Assembly: GCA_002729275.1 (NCBI GenBank)
Contig: PBTP01000109.1
Span: forward strand, 14,833 to 24,004
From: Roseibacillus sp.
Lineage (GTDB): Bacteria > Verrucomicrobiota > Verrucomicrobiia > Verrucomicrobiales > Akkermansiaceae
Reading direction: 5' to 3'
DNA: 9,172 nt
Of the stretch, positions 1 to 6,469 are shown piece by piece. The notes under the pieces were generated by a model. It saw nothing but the letters and a program-made list of their open reading frames with translations. It was not told where the DNA came from and made no database searches. The translations under genes and the position numbers were made by a program. The stretch's first letter is position 1. Each line of letters starts with the position of its first letter.

Positions 1-803
1 ATATTGAGATTATTTTCGTCACCATTCGAAATCTGCGAGGCATAAATAATACCCTTCACTCCCTCGGTAAATCGAACCAGACAGTTTCCATCGTCATCAA
101 GTTCACGCCCTGGAATGAATGCTGAGAGCTCAGCAGCCAGTTCATCAACTTCGATTCCACATATGTAGCGAACCAGATTATGGGCATGGGTCCCAATATC
201 TCCCATGCAATTAGAAGACCCAGCAATTGCCGGGTCTGCCCGCCAGTTCGAGATCTGCCCCTGGCCTTCCCCCTCAACATCCCCGACCGCATATCCTTGA
301 GGATACTCCGCCACAACCTTGAGAAGTCTGCCAAGTTCGCCATCCTGAACCATTCTCCGGGCCTCCTTCACCATCGGGTATCCGGTATAGTTGTGAGTCA
401 GGCAGAAGACCTTCCCACTTGAATGGACAAGTTTCTGTAGATCCTTCGCATCCTCCAAGTTGCTGGAGAGGGGCTTATCGCAGATCACGTTAAATCCCGC
501 CTCCAGAAAGGTTTTTGCAACGGCAACATGCAGATGATTCTGCACCACGATCGTGACAAAATCGATCCGGTCTTCCCTCGCAGCCTCTTTCTCAGCCATT
601 TCCTGGTAGGATCCATAGACCCGGTCAGGTGACAGGAAAAAATCTTCCCCGCTAAGTCTTGATTTCTCCGGATCGGAGGAAAACGCCCCCGCAACCAGTT
701 CAATCTTCCCATCAAGATTGGCCGCCATGCGATGCACCGCCCCGATGAACGCACCGCGTCCACCGCCAACCATTCCCATCCGAAGTTTTCTCTTAAGTGC
801 CAT
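1..803 (-). CDS. Gfo/Idh/MocA-family oxidoreductase, C-terminus cut by window edge
   Basis: This is a predicted cytoplasmic NAD(P)-dependent sugar or polyol dehydrogenase; the substrate is not known. The frame is open from the ATG at 803 to the window edge, giving 267 complete codons. The N-terminal Rossmann fold carries the glycine-rich motif MVGGGRGAFIG (residues 11-21). The family's conserved Lys appears as the variant DKP at 109-111, where EKP is more common. The second-domain motif GDIGTHAHN (201-209) supplies Asp202 and His206 in the usual D-x3-H spacing. After the second beta strand the sequence reads AGAFSSDPEKS (38-48), with no acidic residue where NAD-specific members usually have one, so NADP use is possible (inference). 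The start is supported by an AGGAGA ribosome-binding site 7 nt upstream. It is the last visible gene of the xyl-type operon, 56 nt after another Gfo/Idh/MocA gene to which it is only distantly similar. Family assignment is secure; substrate is unknown. Confidence 0.93.
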   Translation of the reverse strand, partial: MALKRKLRMGMVGGGRGAFIGAVHRMAANLDGKIELVAGAFSSDPEKSRLSGEDFFLSPDRVYGSYQEMAEKEAAREDRIDFVTIVVQNHLHVAVAKTFLEAGFNVICDKPLSSNLEDAKDLQKLVHSSGKVFCLTHNYTGYPMVKEARRMVQDGELGRLLKVVAEYPQGYAVGDVEGEGQGQISNWRADPAIAGSSNCMGDIGTHAHNLVRYICGIEVDELAAELSAFIPGRELDDDGNCLVRFTEGVKGIIYASQISNGDENNLN

Positions 804-809
804 TTTATG

Positions 810-815
810 TCTCCT
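810..815 (-). promoter_or_regulatory. Strong Shine-Dalgarno site for the last oxidoreductase
   Basis: AGGAGA on the minus strand lies 6-7 nt before the ATG at 803. It is the only textbook ribosome-binding site I can see before any gene in the operon, and it fixes the start of the downstream oxidoreductase. Confidence 0.75.
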
Positions 816-859
816 GTTACTTGTGGATTACTGAAAAAGAAGGGCCAACGGTGTGAACC

Positions 860-1936
860 CTAGAGCGATACCGGGGCTCCACTCTCCGCGGACTGATAGA
901 GAGCGTCGATGATCTGCATGAGCTTCAGGGCTTCTTGCGGAGTGTTGAGAGGGTCCGCAGTGCCTGCGATTGTCTCAACGAAATTCGCTGCAGAGGCAAT
1001 CCGCCCCATATCCTCACAAGGTTCCGTCTCAATCTGATGATTGACCGATTTTCCATCTTCCTGAGCGTAAAGCTCACAGGTATCGATTGCAGTCTCATCC
1101 AGGCCATCGCTACCGAAAAGACGTTCGACCTTACCACCCGCTCTGCTTCCCTGAAACACAACGGAGACTACTTCTCTTTCAATCATCTCGGCCCAGGAAT
1201 TCCGCAAGCTGAGAACCTGCCCACTCTTGAAGGTTACCAGCCCATGAGCGGCGGCCTCTACATCCGTTTTGCCTTCCGCATTATCAGGGATCCCCCAAGG
1301 ACCCTTGAAATCCTTATTCGTAATAAAATCGTCGAAGGTCCGGCCAAGGACGTGAGCAGGTTCAGGATACCCCATGAAATACAGGGCAAGATCGATCATG
1401 TGGAGCAGGTCGATGACAGGGCCGCCACCAGACAATTCCTTCGTCGTGAACCAGCCTCCGAATCCCGGTATTCCTGTCCGTCGAATCCACTGTGCCTGAG
1501 CCGAGTTAATTCGGCCCACAGTTCCATCCTCTATGCGCTTCATCATGGCCTGAGACTCAGGACGAGCACGGTTGTTGAAATTGAACATCAGAACCTTCCC
1601 GGCTTTATCCGCCGCTACGATCATCTCTTCAACTTCTCCCGCGTTGAGGGCGGGCGGCTTTTCACAGAAAACGTGTTTGCCTGCCTCCAGAGCCTGAATG
1701 GCTAGCGGAGCATGAAACTTGTTGGGAACGATGATGCTCACGGCATCAATGTCCGATTCAAGAAGTTCCGCGGTGTTCCCAAAAACTTGTGAAATATTCC
1801 ACTCGTCCGCAGAAGCCTGTGCTGCCTCCTTGTTTACGTCAGCAATCGCGACCAGCTCTCCACCACCCTGCCGGAAACCGGGCGCGTGATACTGAAGCAT
1901 GCCACCCGCTCCGATGACTCCCACTCTTGTTGCCAT
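860..1936 (-). CDS. Gfo/Idh/MocA-family oxidoreductase
   Basis: This is a 358-residue predicted cytoplasmic NAD(H)-dependent sugar/polyol dehydrogenase of complete family length. The Rossmann motif is VGVIGAGGM (residues 5-13). Asp33 ends the second beta strand in VAIADVN, which usually indicates NAD rather than NADP. The catalytic-lysine motif CEKPPALN spans 91-98 (Lys93). The second-domain motif SGGGPVIDLLHMIDLALYFMG (169-189, a 21-residue span) holds Asp176 and His179. That D-x2-H spacing is one residue shorter than the D-x3-H of its neighbour. The ATG at 1936 follows the TIM-barrel gene's stop by 20 nt and has only a weak AAGAG-like ribosome site. Operon position beside a TIM-barrel isomerase and a second Gfo/Idh/MocA gene fits a paired oxidation/reduction of a sugar or glycoside. 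Inositol dehydrogenase is an alternative. Family is sure; substrate is not. Confidence 0.95.
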   Translation of the reverse strand: MATRVGVIGAGGMLQYHAPGFRQGGGELVAIADVNKEAAQASADEWNISQVFGNTAELLESDIDAVSIIVPNKFHAPLAIQALEAGKHVFCEKPPALNAGEVEEMIVAADKAGKVLMFNFNNRARPESQAMMKRIEDGTVGRINSAQAQWIRRTGIPGFGGWFTTKELSGGGPVIDLLHMIDLALYFMGYPEPAHVLGRTFDDFITNKDFKGPWGIPDNAEGKTDVEAAAHGLVTFKSGQVLSLRNSWAEMIEREVVSVVFQGSRAGGKVERLFGSDGLDETAIDTCELYAQEDGKSVNHQIETEPCEDMGRIASAANFVETIAGTADPLNTPQEALKLMQIIDALYQSAESGAPVSL

Positions 1937-1956
1937 GATTTCGCTCTTTTAAGATG

Positions 1957-3009
1957 TTACTGGTTTTCCTGATCGAAGGCTGAATCAAAAATCACGTCAC
2001 TGGGCGCAAAATCAAGATCCTTGGTGAAGGCACAGCTCTCAGCTGCGCCATGGAATCGATCCATTCGCCCATCCTCCCACTCCACGGAAAGCGGACCCGC
2101 ATAAGCGATGTCATTCAGAGCCACCATGATTTCCTCAAAATCCGTATCGCCCCGCCCGACAGACCGGAAATCCCAGAACCTGCGTGCATCGGTAAAATCG
2201 GTGTGGCCACCAAAGACGCCAACACTTCCATCCCCATGTCCCCACCAAGCATCTTTCATATGGACGTGGAAAATCCTATCAGCGAAGTCACGAATGAACT
2301 TCACGTAGTCAACACCCTGATAGCCGAGGTGACTGGGGTCATAGTTGAATCCAAACCTTGAGTGCCCGTCCACGGCCTCAACAGCCCGGGCTGCCGATGC
2401 GATATCGAAGGCGATCTCCGTGGGGTGAACTTCGAGACCGAAATCTACATTGACCGCATCGAACTCGTCCAGAATCGGCTTCCAGCGAGCCGCAAAATCA
2501 TCAAAGCCCTTTTGGTAATACTCCTGACTCGTAGGGGGAAAGGCATAGATGGAGTGCCAGATGCTGGATCCCGTAAATCCATTGACCATTGCTCGCCCCG
2601 ATCCCGCTGGCTTGTCAGCCATGAAGGACGCTCCCGCATCAATAAATTTGCGACAGGCCTTCCCCGTATCAATCATCTCCTGCGCGGCCCGTCGCCTTAC
2701 TCCCTCAGGCTCACCATCACCCCAGACCTCTGGGGAAAGAATCGACTGGTGCCGTTCATCGATCAGGTCACAGACCGCCTGTCCTACCAGATGGTTGGAA
2801 ATCGCGTAGCAGACCATGTCATTTTTCTCGAGAAGTTCCCAACGACCTTCGACGTAGCCTTCCTCATTGAGTGCCCGCCGAACGTCAAAGTGATCGCCCC
2901 AACAGGCGAGTTCAACTCCGTCATAGCCCATATCCTTTACCTTGGGCAGAAGATCGGGGAGAGAGAGATCGGCCCACTGGCCGGTGAAGAGTGTTACTGG
3001 TCGTGCCAT
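1957..3009 (-). CDS. TIM-barrel sugar isomerase/epimerase-family protein (AP endonuclease 2 fold)
   Basis: A 350-residue cytoplasmic protein of the xylose-isomerase-like TIM-barrel superfamily, which includes IolE-type dehydratases, tagatose/psicose epimerases and 3-keto-glycoside lyases/hydratases. Candidate divalent-metal ligands sit in the expected order: Glu193 (FGLEVHP), Asp224 (NYDPSH), His250 (HVHMKD) and Glu310 (SVEWED). Other landmarks are GYDGVEL (28-34), NGFTGSSIW (143-151) and VGRGDTDF (284-291), near the barrel end. At 350 residues it is longer than most members (about 260-300); extra loops lie around residues 85-145 and 255-285. The ATG at 3009 follows the kinase stop by 25 nt without a clear Shine-Dalgarno. 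Its place between xylulokinase and two Gfo/Idh/MocA genes suggests it processes the keto product of one of those dehydrogenases. Fold is confident. The exact reaction (isomerase, dehydratase or lyase) cannot be read from sequence alone. Confidence 0.9.
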   Translation of the reverse strand: MARPVTLFTGQWADLSLPDLLPKVKDMGYDGVELACWGDHFDVRRALNEEGYVEGRWELLEKNDMVCYAISNHLVGQAVCDLIDERHQSILSPEVWGDGEPEGVRRRAAQEMIDTGKACRKFIDAGASFMADKPAGSGRAMVNGFTGSSIWHSIYAFPPTSQEYYQKGFDDFAARWKPILDEFDAVNVDFGLEVHPTEIAFDIASAARAVEAVDGHSRFGFNYDPSHLGYQGVDYVKFIRDFADRIFHVHMKDAWWGHGDGSVGVFGGHTDFTDARRFWDFRSVGRGDTDFEEIMVALNDIAYAGPLSVEWEDGRMDRFHGAAESCAFTKDLDFAPSDVIFDSAFDQENQ

Positions 3010-3034
3010 TGTTCTGTTTAGTTACGTATTGCCC

Positions 3035-4609
3035 TCAGTGCTTAAGGAGCGGAAACGCTTCGTGCAAGGCTGAGACCCATTTTTGCTCTAATTCCTCGTA
3101 GATTTCTCCCGTCCCTTCCCTGGGAAGCACTGTTGAACCTGTATCAGGCTGACAGAAGGCCGTTTCGAGAGAGTCTATGGAAATTCCGCAGACAGCATTG
3201 GCCGCCCTCATGGCCGCCCCCAGAGCCGCCGAACCGGCCACGCTGAGCCGGGAGACGGGAACTCCAAAGACATCCGCTACAGTCTGCGCGATTCCCGTAT
3301 TCTTCGAGGCGCCTCCGGTGAGATAGATTGTCTCCGGAGAGACTCCAAGCCACCTCGAGGATACCTTCATATTCAGAAATTGTCCCTCGAGAACAGCCCG
3401 GACGACTGCTGCTGGATCCCTCTGTTCCTCCTCCCATCCGAAATACACCGCCTCAGAAGAGGTCACCCGAGGCGTGATTTCTGATCCAAAGAAAGGAAGC
3501 ATGCCACGCCCCAGATTACCGACCGGCGTCTGTTCCAGTCCCCGTCGGTCAAAATCCGACCAGCTCAGCCCCAGATTATCCTTCACTCTCTCCCGTGCGA
3601 GCGACCCATTCAAAAAACATATTAGACTCATGAACCCTCCCATTGGATTACCAAACACATGGCCAAATCCATTGGGGTCCGTCCGGGGCTCTGGCATTGC
3701 CGCAAAAAGAGTATCACTTGTGCCCAGGCTAATCACGACCTTGCCGGGCTTCGAGGCACCCATCCCAACCAAGCTACAGGGGTTGTCTCCAGAGAAAAGG
3801 ACGACCTTGCAGCTGGCATTCATCCCGTAGTTCTCCACAAAGAATGGGCTGACGGTCCCTGCGACAGTTGCAGATGGCTCCGGCTGGGGGAGCTTCGTCC
3901 GCAGGTCAGGGGCAGTTGCGTCCAGCAACTCGTTATCCCAGTCTCCGGAAGCGAGATTGAGCAGGTTCATCCCCGCACCATCACCGTGATCAATCCCAAC
4001 ACTCTTACCGGCAAGGACTGATGCCATGAAAGAGCTCACAAGGTGAACAACTCCAGTCAGCTCCCACCCATCATAAGTAGTCTTCGCGAACCGACGGATC
4101 TGTGGACCGGTAAAACGTTCGATCGCAATGGAACCGCTCCGGCTGCATACTTCCGCATCACCCCCAAGCGCCCGGGTAATTTCACCACACTCCGCGGAGG
4201 TCGAGCTATCCATCCAGATCGGCGCTGTCTGCCTAGTCAGGTGAGAAAGAATCTGACCCTTGAGCGTCTCCCCGGGATTCAGACTACTCACTGTATCAAC
4301 AAACCCCTCGTCGAGATAAACGCTTCCGTGCTGCTGCCCTGAGCCCGAGACCGCGACAATCTTCGACATCTCTACGGAGCTCTCCGCGAGGCGGGAAAAT
4401 ACCAATTCGAGGGCATCCAGCCACATCATCGGATCACTATGGACTTCTCCATTTTCTCCACCGGGGATGAAGCCTGAGGGCTGGCCGTAGTCCGGCAAGT
4501 CACTTCCGAAACTGACCGACTCCTCATGGACGATCGAATCCAAATCAGTATCAAGAACGACTGCAGAAACGCTCTGTGTGGAAGAGTCTAGACCAAGGAC
4601 TAAAGGCAT
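3035..4609 (-). CDS. xylB: Xylulokinase, FGGY family, eukaryotic XYLB-like
   Basis: A 524-residue cytoplasmic kinase that phosphorylates D-xylulose to D-xylulose 5-phosphate with ATP. Visible FGGY motifs in order: phosphate-1 loop LGLDSSTQS (5-13, Asp8); SGSGQQHGSVY (88-98); substrate-side IWMDSSTS (131-138); ERFTGPQI (164-171); probable catalytic Asp210 in HGDGAGMNLL; SGDNPCSLVGM (273-283); phosphate-2 SLGTSDTLF (294-302); adenosine motif TGGASKNTG (431-439). WMDSST, ERFTGxQI, DGxGMNLL and SLGTSDTLF match animal and plant XYLB as I remember it. E. coli XylB instead has LWND-R and APKLLW-type motifs and is shorter (about 484). The ATG at 4609 is the start fitting the conserved N-terminus, though no Shine-Dalgarno is evident. 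It follows xylA after a 466-nt repeat-bearing gap. Kinase family is certain. Xylulose as substrate is strongly supported by the xylA neighbour. Confidence 0.93.
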   Translation of the reverse strand: MPLVLGLDSSTQSVSAVVLDTDLDSIVHEESVSFGSDLPDYGQPSGFIPGGENGEVHSDPMMWLDALELVFSRLAESSVEMSKIVAVSGSGQQHGSVYLDEGFVDTVSSLNPGETLKGQILSHLTRQTAPIWMDSSTSAECGEITRALGGDAEVCSRSGSIAIERFTGPQIRRFAKTTYDGWELTGVVHLVSSFMASVLAGKSVGIDHGDGAGMNLLNLASGDWDNELLDATAPDLRTKLPQPEPSATVAGTVSPFFVENYGMNASCKVVLFSGDNPCSLVGMGASKPGKVVISLGTSDTLFAAMPEPRTDPNGFGHVFGNPMGGFMSLICFLNGSLARERVKDNLGLSWSDFDRRGLEQTPVGNLGRGMLPFFGSEITPRVTSSEAVYFGWEEEQRDPAAVVRAVLEGQFLNMKVSSRWLGVSPETIYLTGGASKNTGIAQTVADVFGVPVSRLSVAGSAALGAAMRAANAVCGISIDSLETAFCQPDTGSTVLPREGTGEIYEELEQKWVSALHEAFPLLKH

Positions 4610-4782
4610 GATTTTACGCGTTAATAGGAACTGGTGCTTTCATAGCAGGACAGGATGACACTGCGAGATTTTACCCCAAGCGAAACCTCTGAGTCTTGGC
4701 TTTTCTTTGGAATTCCTCAAATCAGGCGCTTACTACCCGGCGTCTCAGCCAGGTTGGCACAGGAGATGCTGTGTCTTAATCT

Positions 4783-4867
4783 CCGTGTGTCTAGTAGTGG
4801 CGCGGTGACCTTCCTAGATTTTTGGGTTTTTCTTGAGTTGGTCATCCGCGCCACTCGGCACACACGG
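4783..4867. repeat. Inverted-repeat element, copy 1
   Basis: The arms AGTGGCGCGG (4796-4805) and CCGCGCCACT (4846-4855) are perfectly complementary. They extend inward through TGACC/GGTCA with one bulged base. An outer pair CCGTGTGT/ACACACGG (4783-4790, 4860-4867) adds 8 bp. The loop 4811-4839 is T-rich on the plus strand. The left half, CCGTGT then CTAGTAGTGGCGCGG, is shared with the second copy. It resembles a REP/MITE-like palindromic element; it could fold in DNA or in RNA from either strand. Confidence 0.85.
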
Positions 4868-4910
4868 CTCGGGTAGCAGGCAGGGCCTCAGAGGTAAAAT
4901 CTTCTACCAC

Positions 4911-4922
4911 CCTCCGCGGAGG
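4911..4922. repeat. Perfect 12-bp palindrome CCTCCGCGGAGG
   Basis: A self-complementary GC-rich dodecamer between the two inverted-repeat copies. It could be a protein-binding site or part of the repeat element's spacer. No function can be assigned. Confidence 0.5.
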
Positions 4923-4966
4923 CAACCACGCAGACCAATTGGCACGCCTAATGCTCGGAAACTTTG

Positions 4967-5038
4967 CCGTGTAGCTAGTAGTGGCGCGGAAGATCGGCCG
5001 GTGATCTTGGGTTTTCCGCGCAGGTCGTCCGCGCCACT
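4967..5038. repeat. Inverted-repeat element, copy 2
   Basis: Arms AGTGGCGCGGA (4980-4990) and TCCGCGCCACT (5028-5038) form a perfect 11-bp stem. The 37-nt interior holds a second small hairpin, AAGATC/GATCTT around GGCCGGT. The copy shares with copy 1 the left flank CCGTGT, the CTAGTAGTGGCGCGG block, an interior TTGGGTTTT, and the right arm. Upstream matches TTGGCAC (4754-4760 and 4939-4945) and ATGCT (4766-4770 and 4951-4955) keep the same 185-nt offset, so the duplicated unit is probably about 105 nt. It ends 37 nt beyond the xylA stop, in the 3' untranslated region. Confidence 0.85.
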
Positions 5039-5075
5039 CAAGATCTTGATCAAGCTCTGCGGAACTCCGAGGGAC

Positions 5076-6395
5076 TTACAGGTAGTCGTTAAGAAGGTTT
5101 TCAAGCATTTCCTGACGACCACTTTCGAGAACCGGCGCGCCAATTCCCAGAGCATAGGCGTCCAATGACTCAAGGCTTGTCTGCCCCCCTTCAATCTCAG
5201 CCCCTATACCGGAGTCAAAGGATCCGTAGCGGACCCGAACGAATTCATCGAATCGGCCATCTGCTATAATACGTCCAGCGATTTTGAGCCCCCTCGCAAA
5301 GGCATCCATGCCTCCGACGTGAGCGTGGAAAAGATCTTCCGGAAGATGAGACTCTCTCCGTCTCTTTGCATCGAAGTTAAGCCCTCCGGTGGTGAAGCCC
5401 ACGCCATCATTCATTTTAAGAACCCTGAGCATGATATTGGCACACTGATAAATATTCGTCGGGAACTGATCTGTATCCCACCCGATCAGCTGGTCACCAC
5501 GATTTGCGTCGATCGAGCCGAGAGCTCCGGCAGCGGAAGCAACGTCCAATTCATGCTCCATTGTGTGCCCTGCCAGCTCTGCATGGTTGGTTTCTATGTT
5601 GAGCTTAAGATGGTCCATCAGGTCATACTCCCTGAGGAAGTTGAGACAGGCCGCCGCATCGGAGTCATACTGATGGGTAGAAGGTTCGCGAGGTTTCGGC
5701 TCAATGTAGAATTGTCCGGTAAATCCAATTTTCTTTGCATGATCTACCGCCATGTGCAGGAGCCGGGCGAGATGGTCCAACTCACGCTTCATATCCGTAT
5801 TGATCAAAGATGCATAACCCTCTCTTCCTCCCCAGAATACATATCCTTCACCTCCGAGGGCATGGGTTGCTTCCAGCGCATGCTTTACCTGGCTTGCGGC
5901 ATAGGCAAACACATCGGCGCTCGGCGAAGTAGCTGCTCCCTGAGCATACCGTGGATGGGCAAACAGGCAGGCTGTTCCCCAGAGTAATTTCTTACCACTA
6001 CTATTCTGGGCCCCCTTCAATTCCTCAGTAACCCTTTCAAGATTTGAGTGCGTCTCGGACCAGCTGGAACCCTCGGGAGATACATCCCGGTCGTGAAAAC
6101 AATAGAAATCAATCTGACTCTTCTCCAGAAACTCAAAGAAAACCGGAACCCTTGCCAGCGCATTGTCGAGGGACTCACTTCCGTCGTCCCATGGCATGTG
6201 GGCTGTTCCTGCTCCGAAGGGATCACCCAGTGGATTACGCATGCAATGCCAGTAGGCAGCACCGAACCGCAGATGATCCTTCATGCTTTTACCAGCAACC
6301 AGTTCGTCCGGATTGTAATGTCGGAAAGCGAGCGGATTGTCCGAGTCCGGACCTTCAAATTCAATCTTGGAGACGTTGGGGAAGTGGTCTGACAT
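5076..6395 (-). CDS. xylA: D-xylose isomerase
   Basis: A 439-residue cytoplasmic metal-dependent TIM-barrel enzyme that interconverts D-xylose and D-xylulose. The N-terminus [15 protein letters not shown] and the length mark the longer class II XylA type, and residue numbers nearly coincide with E. coli XylA. The catalytic FCFHDRD-type motif is [12 protein letters not shown] (98-109), giving His101 and Asp104. Glu232 and Lys234 lie in IEPKPREP; Glu268 and His271 in [12 protein letters not shown]; then Asp296, Asp307 and Asp309 (GWDTDQFP) and Asp342 in GGLNFDAK. All expected metal and substrate residues are present, so it should be active. I chose the ATG at 6395, where family homology begins; an in-frame TTG at 6422 would add nine residues unlike the family. 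No clear Shine-Dalgarno precedes the ATG. It heads the sugar operon, downstream of an oxidoreductase pseudogene and hairpins. Confidence 0.97.
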   Translation of the reverse strand: MSDHFPNVSKIEFEGPDSDNPLAFRHYNPDELVAGKSMKDHLRFGAAYWHCMRNPLGDPFGAGTAHMPWDDGSESLDNALARVPVFFEFLEKSQIDFYCFHDRDVSPEGSSWSETHSNLERVTEELKGAQNSSGKKLLWGTACLFAHPRYAQGAATSPSADVFAYAASQVKHALEATHALGGEGYVFWGGREGYASLINTDMKRELDHLARLLHMAVDHAKKIGFTGQFYIEPKPREPSTHQYDSDAAACLNFLREYDLMDHLKLNIETNHAELAGHTMEHELDVASAAGALGSIDANRGDQLIGWDTDQFPTNIYQCANIMLRVLKMNDGVGFTTGGLNFDAKRRRESHLPEDLFHAHVGGMDAFARGLKIAGRIIADGRFDEFVRVRYGSFDSGIGAEIEGGQTSLESLDAYALGIGAPVLESGRQEMLENLLNDYL

Positions 6396-6448
6396 GATAT
6401 TCGAGGTTGTTCGATGCTCCAAACCGCTTTTGCGGCAGGGGCCGGACG
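6396..6448 (-). promoter_or_regulatory. xylA leader with small hairpins
   Basis: The 53 nt before the xylA ATG include the minus-strand hairpin CCGC-AAAA-GCGG (6424-6435) and half of the larger hairpin 6434-6469. Further up, TAATAAT (6530-6524) resembles a -10 box but has no good -35 partner. No operator can be named with confidence. Confidence 0.3.
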
Positions 6449-6469
6449 CTACAAAGCGCCCTCCCTGCC
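6434..6469. repeat. Imperfect hairpin at the pseudogene/xylA junction
   Basis: GGCAGGG (6434-6440) pairs with CCCTGCC (6463-6469). An inner ACGCT/AGCGC stem (6446-6450, 6455-6459; the outermost pair is an A-C mismatch) encloses the loop ACAA. Four to seven middle bases are mismatched. It has no T-tract on the minus strand, so it is not a standard intrinsic terminator. It could be a palindromic repeat element, a weak terminator for the upstream unit, or an xylA leader structure. Confidence 0.6.

Larger units (their letters stand above)
4610..5075. other. 466-nt gene-free gap between xylA and xylB
   Basis: No credible gene lies here; open frames through it are short and consist of repeat sequence. 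It holds two copies of an inverted-repeat element (about 4783-4867 and 4967-5038) and a perfect 12-bp palindrome between them. It also holds three occurrences of the octamer GATTTTAC or its complement (4610-4617, 4667-4674, and 4894-4901 inverted), one of which abuts the xylB start codon. I see no convincing sigma-70 promoter and no hairpin followed by a T-tract on the minus strand. The gap may nonetheless carry a promoter for xylB or an RNA-processing site. Confidence 0.7.

Noticed and set aside
485..769. Short minus-strand open frames (485-769 and 56-343) as separate genes
   Set aside because: They are out of frame with the partial oxidoreductase 1-803, whose frame carries all the family motifs.
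935..1705. 256-codon plus-strand open frame
   Set aside because: It lies wholly antisense to a well-supported Gfo/Idh/MocA gene and has no recognisable motif.
4783..5038. CRISPR array or intrinsic terminators in the repeat region
   Set aside because: There are only two units, each internally palindromic and too long, with no regular spacers. The stems are not followed by a T-tract on the minus strand.
4833..5194. Open frames of about 96-111 codons on both strands over the xylA-xylB gap
   Set aside because: They consist of the palindromic repeat and the xylA 3' end, with no conserved-looking protein features.
5319..5987. 222-codon plus-strand open frame
   Set aside because: It is antisense to xylA over catalytic, conserved sequence, so it is a shadow frame.
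6396..6422. In-frame TTG at 6422 as the xylA start
   Set aside because: It would add nine residues before MSDHFPN that do not look like XylA, and no better ribosome site precedes it. The family N-terminus begins at the ATG at 6395.
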